Part shown: piece after piece, positions 22,770-30,248 of the stretch
Position numbering within the stretch: the stretch's first letter is position 1
Layout: each line of letters begins with the position of its first letter
Origin: an uncultured Lentisphaeria bacterium
Lineage (GTDB): Bacteria > Verrucomicrobiota > Lentisphaeria > Victivallales > UBA1829
Length of the DNA stretch: 47,289 nucleotides
Assembly (NCBI GenBank): GCA_905197955.1
Contig: CAJKAR010000036.1
Location: forward strand, 1-47,289
Reading direction: 5' to 3'
Position numbers and translations under genes: made by a program
The notes under the pieces: generated by a model
The model's input: only the letters and a program-made list of their open reading frames with translations
What the model was told of the DNA's origin: nothing
Databases searched by the model: none

Positions 22770-24149
22770 ATGGAAGACAAAAGCACATTTGTACGGAATC
22801 ATATTCTCGGCATGCTGGAAAGCGGCGAGTTGAATGCGGGAGAAAAACTTCCGGGAGCCCGTGAACTGCTTCCTGGTTCCGGCATTTCTCTTCCGACCAT
22901 CCAGAATGCGATAGAAATTCTGGTTCGGGAAGGTGTGCTGGAGACGATCCCGCGGAAGGGAACTTTCGTGCAGACTCAATGGAAAAAGCGGATTCTCCAG
23001 CAGAACCTGATGGTGTTCCGCAGTGGATTGACCTGGTTTTCCGATCTGCGGGAGTTGATTCATCGTGAGATTCCGGAAGTCTGGGTCAGCGAACGTTTCA
23101 GCGGCGGAACGTTTGAAATTCAAACGACTCACTACATTCAGGCGCATCATGACCGCTATCTGGATCTTTCCGGGATTTTCGCTTCCTGTTTTCCGGATCA
23201 GAGTGATTTTTTCCAGACTCCAATTGATGCCTTCCGGATCGGTTCGCGTCTGATCGGGGTTCCGATTATCTTTTCCCCCCGCGTTATTTTTTACAATCCG
23301 AAGCTCTTTCTCCAGGCCGGCTGCCGGAAACCGGAGGCCGGATGGACCTGGGACGATCTGCTGGAGTGTGTCCGGAAACTGCGGCGGATTCTGCCGCCGG
23401 AAGATGTTTTCTGCTGGCACAATCAGACGCAGAACTGGATCAATATGGTCCGTCGCGCGGGGGGATGTCTGATTGATCCGAACTGCACGGACAGCGTGAA
23501 GATCGACAGCCCGGAAACCCGTCGCGGATTGCGTTTGTATCGTGAATTGCGCAACGAAATCGGGATCAGTCAATACCGTTATCCGGATGATTTTGTCAGC
23601 CACTTTCTCTCCGGCCGGGCGGCGATGCTGCTGGAGCCGAGAGAGTTCCGGAGTCTGATTACAAAAGCAGCTTTCGAGGACTGGGATACTGCGCCGCTGC
23701 CGCGGATCGAGGGGGGACTGGATGTCAATGTTCAGGCGACGGATGTGTTCTGCGTCCGCAGGGATTGCGTGGAACCGGAACTGGCGGCCCGGCTGCTGAA
23801 GCTCCTGCTCTCTCCGGAGTTTCAGAACTGTCTTGCCCGCTGGAATTACGGAATTCCGATCCGGAAATCGGCGGTCGGCGCAACCATCGACTGCACCGAT
23901 CCGCGCGATGTGCTGTTTCTCAGCGAAACGCCCAAGATGTGTTCCCATTATCATCTGGATTCCGCTGAAATTTACAATCTGGTTTGTCAGGGAATCGCCA
24001 ATCTTCTGGCGGGCGATGAGGATATCGACGCCGGAACCGCGGAACTGGCGGAAATGGTGCGTACCTGTTTGAAAATCCGGAAACAGACCGCTCTGTTTGC
24101 ACGCAAACAAAAAGAATCAAACCTCATTTATGCAGGAGAAGTTTCATGA
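22770..24149 (+). CDS. GntR winged-helix fused to ABC-type extracellular solute-binding domain
   Basis: A 459-residue protein without signal peptide or membrane segment. Residues 1-70 are a GntR winged helix (FVRNHILGMLESGELNAGEKLPGARELL, SLPTIQNAIEILVREGVLETIPRKGTFV). From about 85 on, the sequence reads like a family 1 (MalE-type) solute-binding protein: VPIIFSPRVIFYNPKLFLQAG, GWTWDDLLECVRKLR, NWINMVRRAGGCLIDPNC, DSPETRRGLRLYRELRNEIG, VSHFLSGRAAMLLEP and ELAARLLKLLLSPEFQNCLARW. It is therefore a cytoplasmic regulator using an ABC-importer binding domain, probably to sense an oligosaccharide. It overlaps the downstream pseudopilin by 4 nt (ATGA) and is divergent from the GH35-GH27 operon, so it could control both. 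GntR with LacI-like or UTRA sensors is common. A MalE-like sensor is unusual. Confidence 0.85.
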   Translation: MEDKSTFVRNHILGMLESGELNAGEKLPGARELLPGSGISLPTIQNAIEILVREGVLETIPRKGTFVQTQWKKRILQQNLMVFRSGLTWFSDLRELIHREIPEVWVSERFSGGTFEIQTTHYIQAHHDRYLDLSGIFASCFPDQSDFFQTPIDAFRIGSRLIGVPIIFSPRVIFYNPKLFLQAGCRKPEAGWTWDDLLECVRKLRRILPPEDVFCWHNQTQNWINMVRRAGGCLIDPNCTDSVKIDSPETRRGLRLYRELRNEIGISQYRYPDDFVSHFLSGRAAMLLEPREFRSLITKAAFEDWDTAPLPRIEGGLDVNVQATDVFCVRRDCVEPELAARLLKLLLSPEFQNCLARWNYGIPIRKSAVGATIDCTDPRDVLFLSETPKMCSHYHLDSAEIYNLVCQGIANLLAGDEDIDAGTAELAEMVRTCLKIRKQTALFARKQKESNLIYAGEVS

Positions 24150-24982
24150 GAAAAAACGGATGCCGCATGTCAACGGCCCGTCCGGAGACGGATCGGAGCG
24201 ATCGGAGAGAGTTACATTTCACACTCATAGAATTGCTTGTTGTGATTGCAATCATTGCAATTCTTGCCGCAATCCTTCTTCCGGCGGTAAACAAAGCTCT
24301 GGGAAGAGGACGTGCCGCTCTTTGTCTCGGAAATTTGAAGCAGCTCGGCGTCGCGGAACACTCGTATGCCAATGATTTTGAAGATTGGACCATTCGGGGA
24401 AGAGTCCTGACAAATAACGGAACATCCACCGGCTCAGAGGCCTTCTTTCATACGATTGCCAACTTGAAATATGCTGGAACGCTGAATGTTCGAAATAAAA
24501 AATCCGTACTGGTTTGTCCAGATGACAAGCGCCCGGAATACAACTCCAGCGACACCTACACGCCGTATATCAGTTATGGCACCAACACCAGCGTGACTCA
24601 GGGGTTGTGGGCGGTTGTTGCGGATGCCGCTCCCGGAACTTCCTGCCGCGATCGTCACCGCAAATTCGGAGATCTGGCAAAAACCTTGAAAGGAGCTTCC
24701 CGGTCAGTTCTTCTGGCGGATTGCTGGAGTCTGGAAGCTGATGGAAAGAAGAAATACTTCATTTTGCGCAGCGGAGGAGCCAGTGCGGCAAATTATGAAG
24801 CATGGTTTTCGAATGATATCACTCCGGGATACATTTCCCTGCGTCATGCCTGGCAGACTTCGACCCTGTTCTGCGACGGCCGCGCCAAACTGGTGAAAGG
24901 TCCGATGCTGAATGAATACAATACAAGCAGCAGTTATGTCCAGTGGCTGAATCCGGATGCTCGGGATGGAATCAACCGTTAA
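24146..24982 (+). CDS. Pseudopilin-like protein with H-X9-DG signature
   Basis: A 278-residue protein. A 24-residue basic leader precedes FTLIELLVVIAIIAILAAIL, with Glu29 at +5. The residue before Phe25 is His, again not the classical Gly. The C-terminal domain contains H-AWQTSTLFC-DG, an exact H-X9-DG motif, followed by RAKLV. The start is supported by AGGAG 7 nt upstream and overlaps the stop of the GntR-SBP gene. The next gene encodes a secreted beta-helix protein 20 nt downstream. The DNA encoding the hydrophobic N-terminus is very similar to that of the pilin gene at 7317, while the rest diverges. A role in surface attachment or secretion for this locus is inferred from the repeated context only. 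Confidence 0.88.
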   Translation: MRKNGCRMSTARPETDRSDRRELHFTLIELLVVIAIIAILAAILLPAVNKALGRGRAALCLGNLKQLGVAEHSYANDFEDWTIRGRVLTNNGTSTGSEAFFHTIANLKYAGTLNVRNKKSVLVCPDDKRPEYNSSDTYTPYISYGTNTSVTQGLWAVVADAAPGTSCRDRHRKFGDLAKTLKGASRSVLLADCWSLEADGKKKYFILRSGGASAANYEAWFSNDITPGYISLRHAWQTSTLFCDGRAKLVKGPMLNEYNTSSSYVQWLNPDARDGINR

Positions 24983-25002
24983 AAGAGAAAGAGATGGATG
25001 GT

Positions 25003-27687
25003 ATGAAAAAATATCCTGCAATATTGAGCGCTTTCCTGATGAGCGTATCTGTGGCGCTGCATGCGGCGGTCTGCGATGATTTTTCCAAAGCGGACTCATG
25101 GAGACTGATGAAAAATATTCCCGGAGAACTGGCTGTCGCTCCGGGAGAGATGCTGCTGCGTGATGCTCCGGGAAAGCCGGAGTGGGCGGTGGCGGTCCGG
25201 ACATTCGATGTGGACTTGGAGCGTGATCCTGTTTTCAATCTGAAAATCGGATCTGTCGATCGCGGAGGCGAGGTCAAGCTGATCCGCGGCAAAGAGAAAA
25301 AATCTGTCCTGAAATTCAAGACTTCCGGAATCTATTCGTATGATCTCCGGAAAATTCCTGGCTGGACGGGAAAAAGCCGGATTACGGTCTGTCTCTATGT
25401 CTGGCGCGGAGGGGAGGCGGTCTTTGAATCCCTGAGCTTTGCTCCGGAGGCGGAAAAGGAGAAGGGCCTGAAACTGGTTCCCGCCTTTAATGCGTGCAGT
25501 TATTACTGGTATGGTCCGGAACAGAAAAAGTTGAATGTCCGTTTCCGTGAGCAGAATGGAGAATGGAAAAATGCGCTTGCTCCTGTGCGGGGGAGGGCGG
25601 AAGGCGGGTATCGGGGCAGCCTTCTGGAACTGAAGGAGAATACCGGCTACGAATTCCTTATGACCGGAGACGGTGGAAAAGAACTTGCCCGTGGAAAATT
25701 CCGCACCTGGAGTTCCGAAGTCCCTGTCGCGAAAACGATCGTTTTGGATGCAAAGAATTTTTCCGGGGAGCTGAAGATTTCCGAACGGGGACGTCCGGAC
25801 GGGTGGATCCGCTATACCGCATCTCCCGGATTTGTTCTGGAATCATCGAAGCCCGAAGCGCTTCTGCGCGTGGAGAATGCCGCGTATATTCTGCTGGATG
25901 GTCTGACCTTGCGCGGCGGAGGACAGAATGCCGTTGAGATTCGGAAGAGCCGTTTCGTGCGTATTGTCAACTGCGACATTTCCGGCTGGGGACGACTCGG
26001 TGTACAACGCTTTGACAAAGATGGCAAATTCTATCTGAAAAACGGCAAGGCGGTGAACTATGACGCCGGCATTCTCATCAGCCGCAGTCATGGAACCGTG
26101 GTGGAACGCTGCTATATTCACGATCCGCGGACGACTGCGAATTCCTGGCGATATTCGCATCCTGCGGGGCCCTGCGGTCTGATGATCGACAAGCCGACAT
26201 CGACCGTGCTGCGTTACAACGATATTGTCGGCAGTGACAATCACCGCTGGAACGATGCGGTCGAAGGCTCCGGAAACTTTCATCCGGATGGCGGTTTCAA
26301 TCGCGACGCCGATATCTACGGCAACTGGATGATTTTCTGCAACGATGACAACATCGAACTCGATGGAGGTCAACAGAATGTCCGCTGTTCCTACAATCGT
26401 TTCGAGGGGGCGTTCTGCGGGATCAGCATTCAAGGGTGCATGACAGGTCCTTCCTATCTCTTCCGGAATCTTCTGATGCGGCCGGGATGCGGTTTCGACC
26501 GGATCGGACAGACGATCAAGACCTCCTCGAAAGTCAGCGGTCCCGATGCGGTCAGTTACATCTTCCACAACACGATGGATGGCGAAGGTTCCGGCATCAG
26601 TCTGCTTGCCCATCTGAAGATCGTTGCCGAAAACAACATTTTCTCCGGACTGAACCGGATCTCCAACCATGCGCGCAGTCCGCAATCGGAATGCGACGGA
26701 AATCTTCAGCCCGTTGGAAGTCCGGGGCGTGAGAAAAACGGATTTTTCGGTTCTCCCGCATTCTCCGATCCGGAAAAGGGGATCTACACCTTGAAATCCG
26801 ATTCATCCGCAAAAGGGAAGGCGCGTGCGATCGATACGGTTTCCGTCAAAGGAGAGGATCTTGGCGCGTTTTCTGCGGGGCGCCGATATTCTCTTCCGTA
26901 TCGTCCGATCCCGGTGGAACTCGACTGCGGAGTGGTGGATTTTGAAAAGTGGAACCGGACATTATCCGCAAAGCGTCAAATTGTTGTGACAGTCGGCGGA
27001 GAGGGGTTCAAGAGCGAGTTCTCAATCCGCAAAAACAATGACAGCGACTGGTTCGAAGTGACTCCTGCTTCCGGGACTCTGCGCAGCGGGGAACGACTGA
27101 CTCTGACGGTACGTCTGCTTCCGGAGAAGATGAACCGGTATCGTCATCGGGGAGCGTTTCTGCTCCGGCTGAAAAATGGCTTTTCGCGTCCGGTTTCGGT
27201 CTATGCGGACAATGTCGGCAGACGGATTCCGCCGCGTCCGAAACTAAAATCTCTTACCGCATTTTACCGGAATGCGTCGCAGCCGGATTCGGGGCATCGC
27301 TATCCGCTCATTCAGGATGCCGGGGCGGACAATGGAACTGCGATTCGTCTGGAAGGGGAGCGTGGGAAAAATCCTGCCGAATACAAAATTCACGTTCCGA
27401 AAGCGGGAAAATATTACCTTCTTCTCCGCGTTCGATCGGAACGTCCTGTGGGGCAGCATGATTCCGTCTTCTGTTCCGTGGATGACGAACCCTTGCAGGA
27501 AACGCATCTGAGCTGCCGCGATTTCTGGAGCTGGTCTCCGGCGCATCCGGGTGGCGGACAGTTCAAACGCCTGAAGCAATACGATCTTTCCGCTGGAACC
27601 CATATTGTTCGAATTGCTCCGAGAGAACCCTTGGACCTCGATCTGATTGCATTTGCAACGAATCCGGCTCCTTTCGAAGCTGATTGA
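25003..27687 (+). CDS. Secreted right-handed beta-helix protein with carbohydrate-binding-like ends
   Basis: An 894-residue protein with a signal peptide (MKKYPAILSAFLMSVSVALHA). Residues 22-150 look like a galactose-binding or CBM-type sandwich, 155-235 like a fibronectin-type domain (NVRFREQNGEWKNALAPVRG), and about 240-600 form a right-handed parallel beta-helix with recurrent strands such as AAYILLDGLTLRGGGQNAVEIRK, FVRIVNCDISGWG and RNADIYGNWM-like turns. An Ig-like region (640-745) and a C-terminal CBM-like domain (745-894) follow. Beta-helix proteins with this build are often polysaccharide lyases or hydrolases, so it probably acts on an acidic or complex polysaccharide. No lyase family is assigned. 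It is the third gene after the GntR-SBP regulator and pseudopilin. ATG 24994 is an alternative start, but the purine-rich GAAAGAG before it is better spaced for 25003. Confidence 0.75.
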   Translation: MKKYPAILSAFLMSVSVALHAAVCDDFSKADSWRLMKNIPGELAVAPGEMLLRDAPGKPEWAVAVRTFDVDLERDPVFNLKIGSVDRGGEVKLIRGKEKKSVLKFKTSGIYSYDLRKIPGWTGKSRITVCLYVWRGGEAVFESLSFAPEAEKEKGLKLVPAFNACSYYWYGPEQKKLNVRFREQNGEWKNALAPVRGRAEGGYRGSLLELKENTGYEFLMTGDGGKELARGKFRTWSSEVPVAKTIVLDAKNFSGELKISERGRPDGWIRYTASPGFVLESSKPEALLRVENAAYILLDGLTLRGGGQNAVEIRKSRFVRIVNCDISGWGRLGVQRFDKDGKFYLKNGKAVNYDAGILISRSHGTVVERCYIHDPRTTANSWRYSHPAGPCGLMIDKPTSTVLRYNDIVGSDNHRWNDAVEGSGNFHPDGGFNRDADIYGNWMIFCNDDNIELDGGQQNVRCSYNRFEGAFCGISIQGCMTGPSYLFRNLLMRPGCGFDRIGQTIKTSSKVSGPDAVSYIFHNTMDGEGSGISLLAHLKIVAENNIFSGLNRISNHARSPQSECDGNLQPVGSPGREKNGFFGSPAFSDPEKGIYTLKSDSSAKGKARAIDTVSVKGEDLGAFSAGRRYSLPYRPIPVELDCGVVDFEKWNRTLSAKRQIVVTVGGEGFKSEFSIRKNNDSDWFEVTPASGTLRSGERLTLTVRLLPEKMNRYRHRGAFLLRLKNGFSRPVSVYADNVGRRIPPRPKLKSLTAFYRNASQPDSGHRYPLIQDAGADNGTAIRLEGERGKNPAEYKIHVPKAGKYYLLLRVRSERPVGQHDSVFCSVDDEPLQETHLSCRDFWSWSPAHPGGGQFKRLKQYDLSAGTHIVRIAPREPLDLDLIAFATNPAPFEAD

Positions 27688-27694
27688 AAAAATT

Positions 27695-27768
27695 GCCCGA
27701 AGGGCCTTGATGGTGCAGGTCCGTGACCTGCTTCGGTCCAGCTGAATAAGCTGGTCGCCCGGAGGGCG
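27695..27768. repeat. Four-hairpin extragenic repeat, copy A
   Basis: Four small perfect hairpins follow one another: GCCC-GAA-GGGC (27695-27705), GCAGGTC-CGT-GACCTGC (27715-27731), CCAGCT-GAATA-AGCTGG (27738-27754) and CGCCC-GGA-GGGCG (27756-27768). It starts 8 nt after the beta-helix stop codon. The middle two hairpins are identical in copy B and nearly so at 47249-47288. Confidence 0.9.
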
Positions 27769-27841
27769 AAATCTTACGAACAATAGAACAAAAAACTTAA
27801 AAACTCTCAAGCTCCCATAAAAAATATCTCCAGCAGATCAG

Positions 27842-27912
27842 GAGCCGCAAGGCTCGGTGCAGGTCCGTGACCTGCTTCGGTCCAGCTGAATAAGCTGGTC
27901 GTCCGGAGGGCG
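27842..27912. repeat. Four-hairpin extragenic repeat, copy B
   Basis: The layout is the same as in copy A: GAGCC-GCAA-GGCTC (27842-27855, a GNRA-type tetraloop), GCAGGTC-CGT-GACCTGC (27859-27875), CCAGCT-GAATA-AGCTGG (27882-27898) and CGTCC-GGA-GGGCG (27900-27912). The first hairpin has a different sequence but still pairs. The last has one C-to-T change that would be a G-U pair in RNA. Preserved pairing with changed sequence suggests structural selection. Confidence 0.9.
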
Positions 27913-28166
27913 AAATCTTTATGAGGAAAAAATACGCTGTCTGCCTCTTCATTCCATCAAGATGCCTCAGGATTCAACCGAATGATCCGAATCGGGATGA
28001 ATCCGAAAGGAAAAAACTGACCTTCTGGATTCGGAATCTCCGCCTTTACCGCAATCAGTGAGAGATGGCAGAAAGCTCAGAACGTAGAAAATAGCTGCAG
28101 ATGGATTCCTTTTTCGTTCACATCGTGAAAACCGGAAAAATATTCCGCTTTTTTTTCTGATCGGGA

Positions 28167-28195
28167 CTGAAAAAAACACTCTTTGGTGTTATACT
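28167..28195 (+). promoter_or_regulatory. Probable promoter of the lactonase gene
   Basis: CTGAAA (28167-28172, 4 of 6 consensus), a 17-nt spacer and TATACT (28190-28195, 5 of 6) lie 38 nt upstream of the start codon at 28234. Confidence 0.5.
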
Positions 28196-28233
28196 ATGCA
28201 ACACTTCAGATAATCCAACAGGGGAAGACTGCG

Positions 28234-29268
28234 ATGAATCACATTTTTTATATCGTCGCCTGCGCGGCGGCAATCGAGGGCGGAGGAATCTTCCGCTATC
28301 AGCTGAATGAAAAGGGCGTTCCCGAACTGCTCGGAAGCAATCCGATCGACAATGCAAACTGGGTTTCATTCTCGCCGGACCGTAAATATCTTTACTCCAC
28401 CTGCACAGTCGGCGATTCCTCTGGAGTGGCAGCGTACAAGGTGAATGAGGATCTCTCTCTGACGGAGCTGAACAGAGTGTCTGCGGAAGGAAAGGCCGGA
28501 TGTTATGTGATTACCGATCCTAGCGGAAAATTTCTCTTCTGCGCAAATTATCTTTCCGGCAGTGTTTCAGTGTTTTCGCTGAATGCGGATGGCAGCATCC
28601 GGGAGCGTCTTCGCAACATTCAGCATACGGGAAAGGGACCGAAACAGCCCCGTCAGGATGGTCCCCATACTCACTTCACGAACATCACGCCCGATGGCAA
28701 GTACCTGATCGTGATCGATCTTGGAATTGATGCCGTGAAACTCTATCCTTTTGATTCCGTCAAAGGAATTGATGAGGATAAAGTTATCACGTTCCATGTG
28801 GAACCGGCCGGATCGGGTCCGCGCCACCTGATCTTCGACCGTTCCGGAAAGATCGCCTATCTCCTCGACGAGCTCGGCAATACGATCCATTCCCTTTCGT
28901 ATCAGGACGGAAAGTTCCAGACCATTCAGATCGCTTCCACTCTGCCGGAAGATTTTGAAGGCGTGACAAAAGCTTCCGCGGTCCGCCTTTCCGAAGACGA
29001 ACGTTTCCTGTTTGCTTCCAACCGCGGATACGATTCCATCGCAGTGTTCGAGCTTGATGGAAAAGGCGGTATGAAGATGCATGATCTCCTTCTCTGCGGA
29101 GGAAGCAGTCCGCGCGACATCAATTTCCTGCCCGGACTCAAAAAGTTTGCTTCCGCCAATGAATTTTCCGATACGGTCTTTTTCTTTGATTACAACGCCG
29201 CCACCGGAAAACTTACGCCGGACGGACATGTTCTTACGCATAAGCGTCCGCTCGCCATTTACTGGTAA
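28234..29268 (+). CDS. Lactonase, 6-phosphogluconolactonase (YbhE-like beta-propeller) family
   Basis: A 344-residue seven-bladed beta-propeller protein. Diagnostic blocks are WVSFSPDRKYLYSTC, FLFCANYLSGSVSVFSLNADGSI, DGPHTHFTNITPDGKYLIVIDLGIDAVKLYPFD, GSGPRHLIFDRSGKIAYLLDEL, SEDERFLFASNRGYDSIAVF and a C-terminal FSDTVFFFDYNAATGKLTP. Family members hydrolyse 6-phosphogluconolactone (Pgl of E. coli) or related sugar lactones in the cytoplasm. The start at 28234 follows AGGGGAAG; the longer frame to 28183 overlaps the promoter. It stands alone, with its own promoter and a strong terminator at 29308-29327. The exact lactone is unknown. No glucose-6-phosphate dehydrogenase lies nearby, so a role with another sugar oxidation is possible. 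Confidence 0.85.
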   Translation: MNHIFYIVACAAAIEGGGIFRYQLNEKGVPELLGSNPIDNANWVSFSPDRKYLYSTCTVGDSSGVAAYKVNEDLSLTELNRVSAEGKAGCYVITDPSGKFLFCANYLSGSVSVFSLNADGSIRERLRNIQHTGKGPKQPRQDGPHTHFTNITPDGKYLIVIDLGIDAVKLYPFDSVKGIDEDKVITFHVEPAGSGPRHLIFDRSGKIAYLLDELGNTIHSLSYQDGKFQTIQIASTLPEDFEGVTKASAVRLSEDERFLFASNRGYDSIAVFELDGKGGMKMHDLLLCGGSSPRDINFLPGLKKFASANEFSDTVFFFDYNAATGKLTPDGHVLTHKRPLAIYW

Positions 29269-29307
29269 TTTTTCTGCAACCTCCTTCGGATGCGCTCTGT
29301 CGGATCA

Positions 29308-29327
29308 AAACGGATGCGCATCCGTTT
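29308..29327 (+). terminator. Intrinsic terminator after the lactonase gene
   Basis: AAACGGATGCGCATCCGTTT is a perfect 20-nt palindrome (8-bp stem with a GCGC loop), followed at once by CTTTTTCTTT. It lies 39 nt past the lactonase stop and only 12 nt before the Smr gene start. Confidence 0.88.
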
Positions 29328-29339
29328 CTTTTTCTTTCC

Positions 29340-29612
29340 ATGAAACGTTCCGATTCCAGAAAACTCTATGATTACACCGTGGATCTTCACGGCATGTATG
29401 CGGAAGAGGCAATGGCTCTTTTAACAGGAGTTGTCCGCCGCTGCGGAAAGCAGAGTCGAAGTATTCTTGTTATTCACGGGAACGGGAGCGGCACTCTGCG
29501 TTCGCGGGTTCGTGGTGCGCTCCGGAACGGAAGACTGCCGTGCCGGGCATTTTTCTTTGGGGAGGATATCGGCGCGCCTGGACTGGATGGCGTTACCGTG
29601 ATTCATACATAA
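29340..29612 (+). CDS. Small MutS-related (Smr) domain protein
   Basis: A 90-residue protein that is essentially a single Smr domain. It has the conserved DLHGMYAEEAM near residue 15, ILVIHGNGSGTLRSRVRGAL (42-61) with the HGxGxGxLR core, and a C-terminal hydrophobic strand GVTVIHT. Smr domains are small nucleases acting on DNA or RNA, including endonucleases that cut mRNA at stalled ribosomes (SmrB-type). The start codon lies 12 nt after the terminator palindrome and has a pyrimidine-rich leader (CTTTTTCTTTCC) with no visible ribosome binding site. It may therefore be poorly expressed or leaderless from an unseen promoter; the next in-frame Met is inside the DLHG motif. The protein identity is good. 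Confidence 0.82.
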   Translation: MKRSDSRKLYDYTVDLHGMYAEEAMALLTGVVRRCGKQSRSILVIHGNGSGTLRSRVRGALRNGRLPCRAFFFGEDIGAPGLDGVTVIHT

Positions 29613-29699
29613 GTTGCGGCAAGTCTGAAAAATGAACCTGCTGCCGATTTTCCGGACAGATGCCGAATTTCACACCTGCCCGGATATGAAAATCAGATT

Positions 29700-30221
29700 T
29701 TATTTGGCGCTTTTTGCCATGAAAGAGACTTCCACTTTCTGTCCGGCTTTTACGCTGATCCGCTGCATGGCTCGTTTGTCATGATTGGCCCGGACGCAGT
29801 ACTTTCCGGAGAGTGCTCCTTCCGAACAGAGAACATTCTCATTGAGAACCCAGCCTTCAGGAAGACCTTTTGAATTCATTTTTTCAAAATCCCCGTTTTT
29901 CAGTACAGCGCCTTTGACCTCGAATTTATCATAACAGATATCCTTGTTTTTCTGATTGCTCATAATGTTCAGATCAACACTTCCATCGGTTTTCGGTGTG
30001 AACTGGAAGGAGTACTGTTTCCATTCGGGAGTCGAGGTCGCGCGAATGAGAAGGCGCTGATCCTGCTTCTCCTTCATCCAGATTGCGGGGGAGGCGGTTA
30101 CTCCTTTGGAGACAGAGTTGCAGACCAGTCCGGTTTTTGCTGCAAGATCAATACGGATGTCCTCCGCGGCAAATCCGGCGGCAGCGATTGTGAATGCCAG
30201 TGTGAAAAGCATTTTTTTCAT
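29700..30221 (-). CDS. Small secreted CBM4/9-like protein
   Basis: A 173-residue protein with a signal peptide (MKKMLFTLAFTIAAAGFA). The mature part is a single beta-sandwich resembling carbohydrate-binding family 4/9-like domains: WKQYSFQFTPKTDGSVDLNI, LKNGDFEKMNSKGLPEGWVLNE and ISVKAGQKVEVSFMAK. The phrase NGDFE...LPEGW is repeated in the C-terminal domain of the large glycosidase directly upstream (LKNGDFEQTRFGDPDFW). The gene lies 27 nt after that glycosidase's stop and is probably the last gene of its operon. It has no catalytic domain, so it may bind substrate or the cell surface. It could have originated by duplication of the terminal module of its neighbour. Confidence 0.7.
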   Translation of the reverse strand: MKKMLFTLAFTIAAAGFAAEDIRIDLAAKTGLVCNSVSKGVTASPAIWMKEKQDQRLLIRATSTPEWKQYSFQFTPKTDGSVDLNIMSNQKNKDICYDKFEVKGAVLKNGDFEKMNSKGLPEGWVLNENVLCSEGALSGKYCVRANHDKRAMQRISVKAGQKVEVSFMAKSAK

Positions 30222-30248
30222 GTTGATTCTCCTGTTTCTTGGATGTTG

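Larger units (their letters stand above)
27688..28233. other. 546-nt intergenic region containing the hairpin-repeat pair
   Basis: This gap between the beta-helix and lactonase genes holds two copies of a four-hairpin repeat (27695-27768 and 27842-27912). Their second hairpins are offset by exactly 144 nt (27715 to 27859). An AT-rich stretch follows, and the lactonase promoter lies near its right end. No convincing coding sequence or tRNA is seen; a 70-codon minus-strand frame at 27967-28179 has no ribosome binding site or recognisable domain. Confidence 0.7.

Noticed and set aside
27715..27754. Integron attC sites
   Set aside because: No integrase or cassette array is present, and the hairpins are short, perfect and in tandem, without the attC core sites.
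27715..27912. A CRISPR array made of the repeated hairpin units
   Set aside because: There are only two units 144 nt apart, each with several different hairpins, no spacers of uniform length and no cas genes.
27967..28179. A 70-codon minus-strand open frame in the long intergenic region
   Set aside because: No ribosome binding site or recognisable domain, and it lies next to the lactonase promoter region.
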